From Verrucomicrobiales bacterium (GTDB taxonomy: Bacteria > Verrucomicrobiota > Verrucomicrobiia > Verrucomicrobiales > DEV007): 17,273 nt of DNA. The stretch spans positions 1 to 17,273 of the forward strand of contig JALRFZ010000187.1 in NCBI GenBank assembly GCA_023253615.1, read 5' to 3'. Under the pieces are notes generated by a model. The model saw only the letters and a list, made by a program, of their open reading frames with translations, was not told the DNA's origin and made no database searches. Position numbers and translations under genes: made by a program. Positions 1 through 8,949 of the stretch are shown one piece after another. Position 1 is the first letter of the stretch, and every line of letters starts with the position of its first letter.

Positions 1-141
1 GAAGAGGTCTTCGAACGCGAGCAGCGGGTGCGGCGGCGGTTCGGAGAAAAGCGGAAGACGGGGGCGCGGCGGATGCGCGGGGCGGACTGGGGGGACCTGC
101 GGGTGCTGCGCGATCTGCGCAAGGATGTGATGGGGACGTAG
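1..141 (+). CDS. C-terminal end of a basic protein, possibly a REP-associated (Y1) transposase
   Basis: Frame 1 is open from the window edge to a TAG at 139-141 and encodes 46 residues, so the gene starts outside the window. The peptide is very rich in Arg/Lys and contains the blocks EEVFEREQ, RRFGEKRKTGARRMRG and LRVLRDLRKDV. I recall this layout (an EVF block, then FGxKRxxGARxMRG, then LRDLR close to the stop) from C-termini of IS200-like, REP-associated tyrosine transposases of Verrucomicrobiota; this is memory of the family, not an alignment. The catalytic HUH and Tyr motifs would lie upstream and cannot be seen. REP-like palindromes at 15601-15680 make a RAYT in this genome plausible. 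Alternatively it is some other nucleic-acid-binding protein. Confidence 0.5.
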   Translation, partial: EEVFEREQRVRRRFGEKRKTGARRMRGADWGDLRVLRDLRKDVMGT

Positions 142-338
142 GCATCCCGCGGTTTTCGTCACGGGAAGCGCCCTCGACCGGACGATTGGGGCGTAATGTG
201 ACAGTTTTGACACGCAACGGTCATTGCAGGGCTCGCCCGGCGGCGGAAGGTGCCGCGCTGTCGGTTGATCGAGTACGATTGGAGACCGAAAGCGAACGAA
301 ATTGTCACAAATCACCCCTCAGAAAACCTGTCATTCCG

Positions 339-1316
339 ATGAAAATTCGCTCCATTTCTTCCATTTTTGTCACCTTGGGGGCGCTGGGTGCGCTCCAGAT
401 CTCGCGTGCCGAGGAGGTCGTGAAGGTCGATGAGGCGATCGCGCCCTACCAGCAGGTCAGCGGTGTGACCGGCAGTCTGAACTCGATCGGCTCCGACACG
501 CTCAACAACCTGATGACGCTCTGGGCCGAGGGCTTCAAGGCGAAGTATCCGAATGTGAACATCCAGATCGAAGGCAAGGGATCTTCAACCGCACCGGTGG
601 CCCTGATCGAAGGCACCGCCCAGGTTGGGCCGATGAGCCGGGCGATGAAGTCGGAAGAAATCGACGAATTCGAGAAGAAATTCGGATACAAGCCGCTCGA
701 GGTGAAGGTCGCGATCGACGCGCTCGCCGTCTATACGCACAAGGACAATCCGATCAAGGGACTGACGATGCAGCAGCTCGATTCGATCTTTTCCTCGACG
801 TTCAAGGCCGGCGGCACGGCGATCAAGAATTGGGGGCAGGCTGGTCTCGAGGGCGAGTGGGCGACCAAGGACATCTCGAAGTATGGCCGCAACAGCGCCT
901 CGGGCACCTATGGATTCTTCAAGGATGAGGCGCTGATGAAGGGTGATTTCGACGCGTCGGTGAAGGAGCAGCCGGGATCTTCGGCGGTGGTGCAGGGTGT
1001 GGCGAGCGATCTCGGTGGCATCGGCTATTCGGGGATCGGCTACCGGACTTCCGGGGTGAAGGCGATCGGCCTGGGGGTGAGCGAGGACGCTCTTTTCGAG
1101 CCGACCTACGAGAACTGTCTCGCGGGAGATTTTCCCCTGGCGCGCTTTCTCCTGGTCTACGTCAACAAGAGCCCGGAAAAACCGCTTGATCCGCTTACTT
1201 TGGAATTCCTGAAATTCGTGCTTTCCAAGGAAGGGCAGGAGGTGGTGGTGAAGGACGGTTATTATCCGATGCCGGCGGAGGTCATCGACGAGGTGATCGC
1301 CGAGCTCACGAAGTAA
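339..1316 (+). CDS. pstS: Phosphate-binding periplasmic protein PstS
   Basis: High-affinity phosphate receptor that delivers Pi to the PstCAB transporter. The 325-residue product has a signal peptide (basic MKIR start, hydrophobic core, likely cleavage after SRA near residue 24). Phosphate-contact regions of the family are visible: GSDTLNN (51-57), GSSTAP (81-86), MSR (99-101) and GRNSASGTYGFF (from 183), followed by the GIGYSGIGY stretch and a C-terminal VVKDGYYPMP. The sequence is of the Pseudomonas-type PstS rather than the E. coli type. The frame stays open upstream to 186, but the ATG at 339 is chosen because it begins the signal peptide; no good Shine-Dalgarno sequence precedes it. It is the first gene of pstSCAB, 89 bases before pstC. 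Regulation by phosphate is expected from the family; no convincing Pho box is visible upstream. Confidence 0.95.
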   Translation: MKIRSISSIFVTLGALGALQISRAEEVVKVDEAIAPYQQVSGVTGSLNSIGSDTLNNLMTLWAEGFKAKYPNVNIQIEGKGSSTAPVALIEGTAQVGPMSRAMKSEEIDEFEKKFGYKPLEVKVAIDALAVYTHKDNPIKGLTMQQLDSIFSSTFKAGGTAIKNWGQAGLEGEWATKDISKYGRNSASGTYGFFKDEALMKGDFDASVKEQPGSSAVVQGVASDLGGIGYSGIGYRTSGVKAIGLGVSEDALFEPTYENCLAGDFPLARFLLVYVNKSPEKPLDPLTLEFLKFVLSKEGQEVVVKDGYYPMPAEVIDEVIAELTK

Positions 1317-1375
1317 AATTTTCGACCCACAAGGCGAATTCGATTTACGTCGGGCGGATTTCGCATTGGGTGTTG

Positions 1376-1397
1376 GGGGGTGGATCCTTCCGCCCCC
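1376..1397 (+). promoter_or_regulatory. Intercistronic hairpin between pstS and pstC
   Basis: A 9-base-pair stem (GGGGGTGGA pairing with TCCGCCCCC, one G-U wobble) closes over the 4-base loop TCCT. It ends 8 bases before the chosen pstC ATG, and no U-run follows, so it is not a classical terminator. Hairpins just after binding-protein genes are known in other ABC transporter operons to raise the yield of binding protein over permease through mRNA stabilisation or partial termination; that role here is inference. It may also hide the pstC ribosome binding site. Confidence 0.5.
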
Positions 1398-1405
1398 GAG
1401 ACTTT

Positions 1406-3739
1406 ATGAAGCAACATCCCAGCCGGAAGGAATCCGCCGCATCATCCGTCGCGTCGCGCGTCCCGGATCCCCGTCGTTTCGAGGCATCGAAGCGGGTGCT
1501 GCTGGTCGACGCCTTCATGAACCGCTTCATCAAGGTGGGCGGGATCGGGGTGGTGGTGGCGGTGATCGGCATTTTTGTCTTCATCGTGTCCCAGGTGGTG
1601 CCGATGTTCCAGTCGGCGAAGGTCGATCTCTCGGATACGATCGGGCTCGGTGAGGTCCTCCCGGAGGGCGACTATGTCGCGATCGCCGCGGATGAGTGGG
1701 GCGAGCGTCCCCTCGCACTTCGTGCCGACGGGCGTTTCTTTACGGCCGACCTGGGTGCCGGTGGCAAGGTGACGGAGATCGACTTCCAGTTTCTCGACGG
1801 CGACACGATTTCGACGGTCAGTGCCATGCCTGGCAGCGGGGTGATTACCGTGGGCACGGCCGGTGGGAAGGTGCATCTGGTCGATTATGAGTACGAAGCG
1901 AGCTTTTCGGGAGGCAAGCGCAGTGTCGCGGAGACGCTCGCGAAGGGTTACACGGGTGACTTCGGCGGGCCGGTGAAGCGGGTCGCTTTCGGTCAGTCAG
2001 GGGCGGCCCGGCTGGTCGCCGGCCTTGCTGCGGGCGCGGAGGGCGATCTTCTCACCGTGAACCTGATCGAGAGGAAACGCAGCCTCGTCGGGTCGGGCAC
2101 GTGGCGCGAGACGGCCTCGATCGATCTGACGAAATCTCTCCGTCCGGGGGTGCCGGTGAATTCGCTTTTGGTATCGAACCGGGCCGACACGCTCATCGTG
2201 GTCTTCGCCAACGGCGAGGTGGATTATCATTTCCGCTCGGGGACGTCGACCGAGTTCGAGCTGCGCCAGACCTTCCGTCCTTTCGCGGAGCTTACCAATC
2301 CGACGATCGCTAGCGCGGGATTCCTCTTCGGCGACGTTTCGCTCGTCTTCGTCTCGCCGACTGGTGAAAACCTCGTCTACAGCCTTTTCCGGACCGAGGA
2401 AGAACCGGTGCGCATTTTCCATCCGACGAAGGATTTCGCCTCGCTTGGCGGGAAGGCTGGCGCTGCCTATTTCACCAAGAGTCTGCGAAACAAGGCTTTC
2501 CTCATCGGATCGGGCAAGATGGTGAGCCTGCGCCACGCCACCACTGAGAAGGTCCGGTGGGAGGGGGAGCTGCCCTTCGCGGTGCGCCATGCCCTCATCG
2601 GAGCGAAGTATGATTCGCTGCTTTTCCTCGGCGACGACCGGCGCTTCCATCGTTTCGCCCTCGACGATCCGCATCCCGAGGTGAGTGTGAGGGCGCTCTT
2701 TGGCAAGGTCTGGTATGAAGGCTCGCCGGAGCCGAAGTACGAATGGCAGTCGACGGGGGGATCGGACGATTTCGAGCCGAAGCTCTCACTGATACCGCTG
2801 ATTTTCGGCACGCTCAAGGGTACCTTTTATGCCCTGCTTTTTGCGATGCCGATCGCGCTATTCGGGGCGATCTACACTTCTGAATTCCTCCATCCCTGGA
2901 ACAAGGTCTACGTGAAGCCGGTGATGGAGATCATGGCCTCGCTGCCTTCCGTCGTACTCGGTTTCCTCGCCGCGCTCTGGCTCGCGCCCATCCTCGAGCA
3001 ACGCGTGCCTTCGATCCTGTGCATCGTCTTCCTCCTGCCGGTGGCCTCTTTTGTGATCGGGTGGCTCTGGAGCCGCCAGCCCCAGTCGATCCGGAAGCAT
3101 GTCCCGGCGGGCCGCGAGTTTCTCTATTTCCTGCCGGCGCTCCTCGGGATCCTTGTGGCCGGCTGGCATCTCGGGCCTTTTCTGGAAAAGGTCGTCTTCA
3201 CCGTGCCGGATGCGGAGGGTGGCCGGGTCGGGGATTTCACGCGCTGGTGGCCGGCCATCACCGGCACCGCCTATGAGCAGCGGAATTCCCTCGTCGTCGG
3301 TTTCGTCATGGGGTTTGCGGTGATCCCGATCATCTTCACGATCGCCGAGGATTCCCTCTCCAATGTGCCGGGGTCGCTGCGTTCGGGATCGCTCGCGCTC
3401 GGGGCGAGCCGCTGGCAGACCGCATGGCGCGTGGTGCTCCCGACGGCTTCGGCGGGGATTTTCTCGGCGCTCATGATCGGCCTCGGCCGCGCGGTGGGCG
3501 AGACGATGATCGTCGTCATGGCCACGGGGAACACCCCCATCATGGACTGGAACATCTTCTCCGGCATGCGCACCCTCTCGGCGAACATTGCCGTGGAGCT
3601 GCCCGAAGCCCCGCACCACGGCACCCTCTACCGTACCCTGTTCCTCGGGGCGGTCGCGCTTTTCGTGATGACTTTCGCGGTGAATACCGTCGCCGAGGTA
3701 TTGCGCCAGCATCTGCGCGAGCGCTACAAGACCGTCTGA
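1406..3739 (+). CDS. pstC: Phosphate ABC transporter permease PstC, enlarged form with a periplasmic insert
   Basis: Inner-membrane permease subunit of the Pst phosphate importer, 777 residues against about 320 for E. coli PstC. TM1 is at about 42-66 (IKVGGIGVVVAVIGIFVFIV). Residues about 67-450 form a soluble insert rich in short beta-strand and Gly-Asp turns (for example VITVGTAGGKVHLVDYE), suggestive of a beta-propeller-like periplasmic domain. The conserved permease core starts near 460, with multiple membrane segments and the EAA loop that docks on PstB near 655-680 (LGASRWQTAWRVVLP). Enlarged PstC proteins of this kind are known in Pseudomonas-type operons. The ATG at 1406 is preferred; a GTG at 1370 in the same frame would place the start in front of the hairpin. 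It lies 28 bases before pstA. Confidence 0.92.
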   Translation: MKQHPSRKESAASSVASRVPDPRRFEASKRVLLVDAFMNRFIKVGGIGVVVAVIGIFVFIVSQVVPMFQSAKVDLSDTIGLGEVLPEGDYVAIAADEWGERPLALRADGRFFTADLGAGGKVTEIDFQFLDGDTISTVSAMPGSGVITVGTAGGKVHLVDYEYEASFSGGKRSVAETLAKGYTGDFGGPVKRVAFGQSGAARLVAGLAAGAEGDLLTVNLIERKRSLVGSGTWRETASIDLTKSLRPGVPVNSLLVSNRADTLIVVFANGEVDYHFRSGTSTEFELRQTFRPFAELTNPTIASAGFLFGDVSLVFVSPTGENLVYSLFRTEEEPVRIFHPTKDFASLGGKAGAAYFTKSLRNKAFLIGSGKMVSLRHATTEKVRWEGELPFAVRHALIGAKYDSLLFLGDDRRFHRFALDDPHPEVSVRALFGKVWYEGSPEPKYEWQSTGGSDDFEPKLSLIPLIFGTLKGTFYALLFAMPIALFGAIYTSEFLHPWNKVYVKPVMEIMASLPSVVLGFLAALWLAPILEQRVPSILCIVFLLPVASFVIGWLWSRQPQSIRKHVPAGREFLYFLPALLGILVAGWHLGPFLEKVVFTVPDAEGGRVGDFTRWWPAITGTAYEQRNSLVVGFVMGFAVIPIIFTIAEDSLSNVPGSLRSGSLALGASRWQTAWRVVLPTASAGIFSALMIGLGRAVGETMIVVMATGNTPIMDWNIFSGMRTLSANIAVELPEAPHHGTLYRTLFLGAVALFVMTFAVNTVAEVLRQHLRERYKTV

Positions 3740-3767
3740 TGACTGATCCGCCCGATCCACTTCACGC

Positions 3768-5435
3768 ATGAGCTTTTTTTCCCCATCTTCTTCCGGCAAA
3801 GTGGAACCCGCCTCGGGCGAGCCGATGGTGTGGTTTTCCGGGATGTGGCTCGGCATCGGACTGCTCATGATCGTGACCCTCCTCGGGGTGATCGTGAAGA
3901 ACGGGCTGACAATTTTCTGGCCTTCCCGCGTCGTCGAGGTCGAGCTCGTCGAAGGCAGCCCGGCCTCGATCCAGGGCGCGAAGGTTCTCGCGGGCGAAGT
4001 GCGCAAGATCCAGGAAAAACGCATCCAGTCCGAGACGGGCGGCACGGCGAGGGAAAAGCAGCTCTTCGTCGGGAACCGTGACGCCTATGGTTTCGGTTTC
4101 CGTTACCTCGACGAGGCCGATATCGCGAAACTCTCCGAGCCGGAGGGCATTGTGGTGGCTGAGCGCGTCGAGTACGGCGACCTCATCGGTTACCCGGTCG
4201 CGCTAAAGCTTGCCGATGGCGAGGTGCGCGCCGATGATCCGGGATTTTTCGATCGTTTGAAAAAGGTCGTCGCCGCGGGGAACGCCCGGCGCCACGAGAT
4301 CGAGTCGATCGAAAAGGTGCAGATCGGCAGGATCAACCAACGCATGGGTTCGCTGCGTCTCGCGGAGCGCAAGGCAGAGCTGGAGGGCCGGCTCACCGAA
4401 GACTACCGCACGGGGATCGCGGCGGACCTCGCCGAGTTGCAGCGGCAGTATGAGATCCTCGCCGGCAAGGCGGCGAACCTGCGCGCCGAGCAAAAGTCGG
4501 GCCTTTTTGTCTACCGGCTCCCCACCGGGACGGAGCGCGAGATCCCCGTGGGTGATCTGATGCAGTTTTATTTCCCGAACCAGATCGGCTTTTTCACGCG
4601 GGTCGGGCACTTCTTCTCCGAGGTCTGGCATTTCCTTTCGCGTGAGCCGCGCGAGGCGAACACCGAGGGCGGCGTCTTCCCCGCGATCTTCGGTACGTTC
4701 GTGATGACGCTGTTGATGAGCGTCGCGGTGGTGCCTTTCGGAGTGGTCGCCGCGATCTACCTGAGGGAGTATTCGAAACAGGGACCGCTCGTCCGCGCCG
4801 TCCGCATCGCGGTGAACAATCTCGCCGGCGTCCCATCGATCGTGTTCGGTGTTTTCGGTCTCGGATTCTTCGTTTATTTCGTCGGGGGCAGCATCGACAG
4901 TCTCTTTTTCCCCGAGCGGCTCCCCACGCCGACCTACGGCACCGGTGGTATTCTCTGGGCCTCGCTGACGCTCGCGCTGATGACCGTGCCTGTCGTCATC
5001 GTCTCGACCGAAGAGGCTCTTGCGGCGGTCACGCGGGGAGCCCGCGAAGCCTCGCTCGCGGCGGGAGCCTCGAAGTGGCAGACGATCCAGCGCATCGTCC
5101 TGCCGGCTTCGGTGCCGGGGATCATCACCGGTCTCGTTCTCGCGATGGCGCGGGGTGCGGGGGAAGTGGCCCCGCTCATGCTGGTGGGCGTGGTGAAACT
5201 CGCCCCGACGCTGCCTCTCGATACCGTGGCTCCTTTCATCCATCTCGAGCGCAAGTTCATGCACCTCGGATTCCACATCTACGATCTGGGATTCCAGTCG
5301 CCCGATTCCGAAGCCGCGAAGCCGATGGTCTTCGCCACGACCCTGCTCCTCATCGGGCTCGTCGTCACCCTGAACGCCGCCGCCATTCTCCTGCGCGAAA
5401 AATTGAGGCGGAAATACGCCAGCAGCGCCTTCTGA
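3768..5435 (+). CDS. pstA: Phosphate ABC transporter permease PstA, enlarged form with coiled-coil insert
   Basis: Second permease of the phosphate importer, 555 residues, about twice the E. coli length. TM1 lies at about 21-45. Residues about 46-290 are a soluble insert; within it 166-245 is a highly charged, heptad-like region (for example [20 protein letters not shown]) that should form a coiled coil. The extra N-terminal region corresponds in position to that of Pseudomonas-type PstA (DUF3333-containing). The core follows: [10 protein letters not shown] near 267, the [16 protein letters not shown] block, [20 protein letters not shown], and the EAA loop at 427-446 ([20 protein letters not shown]). 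The C-terminal [14 protein letters not shown] block is typical of the same subgroup. It is 40 bases before pstB and surely in the same operon. Confidence 0.94.
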   Translation: MSFFSPSSSGKVEPASGEPMVWFSGMWLGIGLLMIVTLLGVIVKNGLTIFWPSRVVEVELVEGSPASIQGAKVLAGEVRKIQEKRIQSETGGTAREKQLFVGNRDAYGFGFRYLDEADIAKLSEPEGIVVAERVEYGDLIGYPVALKLADGEVRADDPGFFDRLKKVVAAGNARRHEIESIEKVQIGRINQRMGSLRLAERKAELEGRLTEDYRTGIAADLAELQRQYEILAGKAANLRAEQKSGLFVYRLPTGTEREIPVGDLMQFYFPNQIGFFTRVGHFFSEVWHFLSREPREANTEGGVFPAIFGTFVMTLLMSVAVVPFGVVAAIYLREYSKQGPLVRAVRIAVNNLAGVPSIVFGVFGLGFFVYFVGGSIDSLFFPERLPTPTYGTGGILWASLTLALMTVPVVIVSTEEALAAVTRGAREASLAAGASKWQTIQRIVLPASVPGIITGLVLAMARGAGEVAPLMLVGVVKLAPTLPLDTVAPFIHLERKFMHLGFHIYDLGFQSPDSEAAKPMVFATTLLLIGLVVTLNAAAILLREKLRRKYASSAF

Positions 5436-5475
5436 TCGTCCCTTTCCGATCCGCCCGACCGCCCGCATCTTCTCC

Positions 5476-6336
5476 ATGGAGGACATCCACCCCACCCACG
5501 ATTCCGAACCGATGACCCAGCCGTCCAGCACCGTAACCAGCGCCACGGAAGACGGCGCCTCCGCCGCGCCGGTCCGGAAGAAGGACTACATCCAGGTCCG
5601 CGATTTCTCTTTCAACTACACGCCCCACGTCCGCGTCCTCCACCACATCACGATGGACATCCCGGAGAACGAGGTGACCGCCTTCATCGGACCCTCCGGG
5701 TGTGGCAAGACGACCCTGCTCCGGAATTTCAACCGGATGAACGATCTCATCGACGGGATCTCGCACGAGGGCACCATCACCGTGAACGGGCAGGATATCT
5801 TCGATCCGGACCTCGAGGTCATCTCCCTGCGGAAACGCATCGGCATGGTCTTCCAGAAGTCGAACCCGTTCCCGAAGTCGATCTACGAGAACGTGGTCTA
5901 CAGCCTGCGCGTCGCCGGCCAGCGCAACAAGGAGATCCTCGACGAGGTCGTGGAGCGCAGCCTGAAGGGCGCGGCGCTGTGGGACGAGGTCAAGGACCGT
6001 CTCCAGCAGAGCGCCCTCGGCCTCTCCGGCGGTCAGATGCAGCGCCTCTGCATCGCCCGGGCCATCGCGAACCAGCCCCACATTCTCCTCATGGACGAGC
6101 CCTGCTCGGCCCTCGATCCCATCGCCACCGCGAAGGTCGAGGAGCTGATCATGGAATTGAAACAGCAGTTCACCGTCGTCATCGTCACGCACAACATGCA
6201 GCAGGCCGCGCGCATCTCGGATCGCACCGCCTACTTCTATCTCGGGAAACTGATCGAGATGGATGCGACCCTGAAGATCTTCAACAATCCGGTGAAGAAA
6301 GAGACCGAGGATTACATCTCGGGCCGTCTCGGCTGA
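5476..6336 (+). CDS. pstB: Phosphate import ATP-binding protein PstB
   Basis: ATPase that energises the PstCA channel from the cytoplasmic face. All ABC motifs are intact: Walker [10 protein letters not shown] (72-80), Q-loop FQKSNPFP (126-133), signature LSGGQ (183-187), Walker B ILLMDE (203-208) and H-loop His239 (THN). The spacing and the wording around each motif are those of PstB, not of a generic ABC ATPase. Length is 286 residues from the ATG at 5476; the ATG at 5512 would give 274 residues and removes a low-complexity N-terminus, so the start is uncertain and neither has a clear ribosome binding site. It is the last gene of the operon. phoU, which often follows pstB, is not present; the next gene is convergent after 22 bases. 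Confidence 0.96.
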   Translation: MEDIHPTHDSEPMTQPSSTVTSATEDGASAAPVRKKDYIQVRDFSFNYTPHVRVLHHITMDIPENEVTAFIGPSGCGKTTLLRNFNRMNDLIDGISHEGTITVNGQDIFDPDLEVISLRKRIGMVFQKSNPFPKSIYENVVYSLRVAGQRNKEILDEVVERSLKGAALWDEVKDRLQQSALGLSGGQMQRLCIARAIANQPHILLMDEPCSALDPIATAKVEELIMELKQQFTVVIVTHNMQQAARISDRTAYFYLGKLIEMDATLKIFNNPVKKETEDYISGRLG

Positions 6337-6358
6337 CACGATCGGCCGGCCCCGGGGA

Positions 6359-7264
6359 TCAGACGAAAAAGTCGGTCACGGAGAAGACCTCCACGCCCTG
6401 TGCGCGTCCTTTCACGCGGTGGACGCCGTGGTTCTTGCAGTGCGCGCGCACCTCGGGCCACTCCCGCACGAAGTCGCCGGAAAGCAGCACGTTCTTTCCG
6501 AGATCGCGCGTCAGGGACTCGAGGCGGAAGGTGAGATTCACGGGATCGCCGACCAGGGTGAATTCCCCCTGGCTCATGCCCCCGTAGGCGACCTTGCCGG
6601 TGTGGAGGGCCACGCCGATCTCAAAATGGCGGTCGATCTTCTCGAAGACATCGGGACGCTCGCTGTAAATCCGGTCGCACGACGCCAGCAGTTGCTCCGC
6701 CGCCCGGAACGAAGCCGCGAGCGTTTCAGGTGACACCGTCGTCCAATAGGCGAGGACGCAATCGCCGATGAATTTGTCGACCGTCGCGCCCGCCTCGGCG
6801 AGGATGCGTTCGCAGTCGGAATACCAACTGCCGATGATCTGGGCGAGGTCGTCCGCTTCGATCGCCTCGGAGAGCGAGGTGAAGCCCTTGATATCGCTGA
6901 CCAGCAGCACTACGGGCGTGGAACGGATCAGGGCGACGGTGGATCCGCCGAGATCCTCGAGGCTGGCGGGCGAGGACTTTTCACCGCGTTCGCCATAATG
7001 AAATTCGTGATCCGCGAAGGTCAGGACATCGCCGTGTTGCAATTGCCTCGCCGCCGTGACCCGGGATCCGTTCAGGTAGCTGCCGTTGAAGCTGCCGAGG
7101 TCGAAAAGGTAAAAGCCCCCGTCCTGCTTCCGGATCATGGCGTGACGGCGGGACACCCGCGGGTCGGCGATGATGATCTGGCACTCGGAACTGCGGCCGA
7201 TGATGGAGACGGCCGCAAGATCCTGGATCTCGTCGTTTTCGATGCGTTGGAGATAGGCGTTCAA
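6359..7264 (-). CDS. FHA-domain class III adenylate/guanylate cyclase
   Basis: 301-residue soluble signalling enzyme. N-terminal FHA domain at about 17-95, with GRSSECQI (23-30), VSRRHAMI (37-44) and the FNGSYLNG turn (59-66): the phosphothreonine-reading residues are kept. A class III nucleotidyl cyclase domain covers about 115-300. Metal-binding Asp124 (SDIKGFTSL) and Asp168 (FIGD), base-recognition Lys164, and catalytic Asn243 and Arg247 (GDPVNLTFRLE) are all present, so it should be active. cAMP versus cGMP cannot be decided from the sequence. The start is a TTG: an in-frame TGA lies 12 bases upstream and the FHA fold begins almost at once. It is tail to tail with pstB and divergent from the ligase gene. 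The likely logic is control of cyclase activity or partner choice by a phosphorylated protein. Confidence 0.9.
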   Translation of the reverse strand: MNAYLQRIENDEIQDLAAVSIIGRSSECQIIIADPRVSRRHAMIRKQDGGFYLFDLGSFNGSYLNGSRVTAARQLQHGDVLTFADHEFHYGERGEKSSPASLEDLGGSTVALIRSTPVVLLVSDIKGFTSLSEAIEADDLAQIIGSWYSDCERILAEAGATVDKFIGDCVLAYWTTVSPETLAASFRAAEQLLASCDRIYSERPDVFEKIDRHFEIGVALHTGKVAYGGMSQGEFTLVGDPVNLTFRLESLTRDLGKNVLLSGDFVREWPEVRAHCKNHGVHRVKGRAQGVEVFSVTDFFV

Positions 7265-7364
7265 GCGGCTAGATCAAACCAAGTTCAGGGTAGGGGGGCA
7301 AGCGGGAAAGGCAACATCTCAAAATCGATCCCGGATTCGCCACGTAAAGATCGATTAAATATTG

Positions 7365-7393
7365 TTTTTATTAAAATTATCAATTATTGTCAA
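7365..7393 (-). promoter_or_regulatory. Candidate sigma70-type promoter for the FHA-cyclase gene
   Basis: On the minus strand a perfect -35 TTGACA (7388-7393) is followed after exactly 17 bases by TAAAAA (7365-7370), four of six matches to a -10 box. It lies in a strongly AT-rich stretch (about 7344-7395) that stands out in GC-rich DNA, and it points at the cyclase TTG about 100 bases away. The same stretch must also hold the promoter and start region of the divergent ligase gene, so the two may be co-regulated or compete. Confidence 0.4.
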
Positions 7394-7395
7394 GA

Positions 7396-8934
7396 ATGAC
7401 TTCAGATTCCACGCAGATCGCGCCTTGGCAGCGGGTCCGGGGTGTCCCGGGGCTGTTGTGGGCCGCGGCGGAAATCAATCCTGCGAGACCTTTCCTCGAG
7501 GATCGGTTCGGTCGCACGCTGACCTATGCCGCGGCCGCGGACGAAGCGAGGCGTTTTGCCGGTTTCCTCCGCTCGGCCGGCGTTTCCCGCGGCGACCGCG
7601 TCGCCATCCATGTCCAGAATCGCTGCGAGCTCGCCACGGCCTTGTTCGGAGTCTCCCTCGCGGGAGGGATCTTCGTCGTCCTGAATGCGAAACTGCGTCC
7701 CAAGGGCCTCGCCGCGATCCTTGCCCAGGCCGGGCCCGCGGTGATCGTCGTCGATGAGGTGACCGCGGCCAATCTCGAGGGGATCGATCCGGGCGAGGCC
7801 CGGGTGGTGTCGCTGGCGAACGGATCCTGGACGGAAGCGCTGGCCCACGCGCCCCTCGAGGGCGCTTGGTCCGGCATTGACGTCGATGCCGCCTGTCTCG
7901 TCTTCACCTCGGGCAGCACCGGCACCCCGCGCGGCGTCACCCTCACGCACGACAACATCACCTATGTCGTCGGGGCGATCCAGGAGCGTCTCGGCTACCG
8001 TCCCGACGATCTCATCGGCGGCTTCCTGCCCCTCGCCTTCGATTACGGTCTCTACCAGATTTTCCTCGCGGCCCAGGCCGGGGCGAAGCTCTACCTTGGC
8101 GATCCCGAGCAGGTCGGGCCGCGACTGCCGCGCGTCCTCCGGGAGACGGGCGTCACCGTGCTGCCCGGCGTGCCCTCGGTCTATGCCGCGCTCATTGCCC
8201 TGGGGCGGCGCGGGCCTCTCGATCTGCCGGGGTTGCGCGCCATCACCAACACCGGCGAGCGGCTGCCGCTCGCCTATATCGAGGAATTGCAGCGTCTCCT
8301 CCCCGGGCTCGAGGTCTTCGTCATGTATGGACTCACCGAGTGCAAGCGTGTCTCCATCCTGTTGCCATCGGAGTTTGCCGAACATTCCGACACGGTCGGC
8401 CGGCCCCTCGCCGACACCGAAGTCTACGCCGTCGATGGCGAGGGGAGGCGGCTCCCGCCCGGTGAGACCGGCGAACTCGTCGTGCGTGGCCGCCACGTCG
8501 CTCTCGGTTACTGGCGGGCTCCGGAGGAAACGGCGCGACGTTTTCGCAAACGCGCCCCCGAGACCGCCGTCGAGCTCTTCACCGGCGACAGCGGCTCGGT
8601 CGATGCCGGAGGATACATCCGCTTCTCCGCGCGCAGCGATGATTGGATCAAACACCGCGGCCACCGCATCAGCCCGCTCGAGATCGAGACCGAAGCTTGC
8701 CAGATCGATGGCATCGTCGAGGCCGCCCTCCTCCAGCGCGAGAGCGACGATACCTTGCATCTCTTCGTCACGGTCTCCGACCCTGCCTTGGTGCCCGGGA
8801 CGATCCTGCGGACCCTCGGCACCGTGCTCGAGGCCGCGAAGGTCCCCGACCAGATCGTGCTTCTCTCCGAAATGCCGAAGTCCATCAATGGCAAGATCGA
8901 TCGCAAGAGCCTCCTCGCGGGACTCGCCGGATGA
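7396..8934 (+). CDS. AMP-forming acyl/aryl ligase (ANL superfamily)
   Basis: 512-residue adenylate-forming enzyme that should activate a carboxylic acid as acyl-AMP and pass it to CoA or a carrier. Motifs in order: P-loop TSGSTGTPRG (171-180), adenine-pocket YGLTE (311-315), TGD with Asp398, hinge region RSDDWIKHRGHRISPLEIE, and the catalytic Lys500 in NGKIDRKSL. The wording around YGLTE and the LPSEF that follows recalls the acyl-CoA ligases that accompany exosortase/exopolysaccharide clusters, but no exosortase or acyl carrier protein is in the window and the substrate is unknown. The ATG at 7396 is chosen; a TTG at 7387 would add three residues. It is first in a tight set with an acyltransferase-like gene 15 bases on and a glycosyltransferase after that, suggesting synthesis of an acylated or amino-acylated glycoconjugate. 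Confidence 0.88.
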   Translation: MTSDSTQIAPWQRVRGVPGLLWAAAEINPARPFLEDRFGRTLTYAAAADEARRFAGFLRSAGVSRGDRVAIHVQNRCELATALFGVSLAGGIFVVLNAKLRPKGLAAILAQAGPAVIVVDEVTAANLEGIDPGEARVVSLANGSWTEALAHAPLEGAWSGIDVDAACLVFTSGSTGTPRGVTLTHDNITYVVGAIQERLGYRPDDLIGGFLPLAFDYGLYQIFLAAQAGAKLYLGDPEQVGPRLPRVLRETGVTVLPGVPSVYAALIALGRRGPLDLPGLRAITNTGERLPLAYIEELQRLLPGLEVFVMYGLTECKRVSILLPSEFAEHSDTVGRPLADTEVYAVDGEGRRLPPGETGELVVRGRHVALGYWRAPEETARRFRKRAPETAVELFTGDSGSVDAGGYIRFSARSDDWIKHRGHRISPLEIETEACQIDGIVEAALLQRESDDTLHLFVTVSDPALVPGTILRTLGTVLEAAKVPDQIVLLSEMPKSINGKIDRKSLLAGLAG

Positions 8935-8949
8935 TCGCGCGCCGACGCC

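Noticed and set aside
199..334. TGACA/TGTCA half-sites upstream of pstS (199, 208, 303, 329) as a Pho box
   Set aside because: Spacings of 9 and 26 bases do not fit the 11-base periodicity of PhoB/PhoP boxes, and no -10 is found near.
4203..5546. A 447-codon minus-strand frame opposite pstA
   Set aside because: Low-complexity charged peptide; pstA on the other strand is clear.
6337..6358. GC-rich palindromes (GGCCGGCC, CCCCGGGG) between pstB and the cyclase as a bidirectional terminator
   Set aside because: They overlap each other and no stable single stem with a U-run can be drawn.
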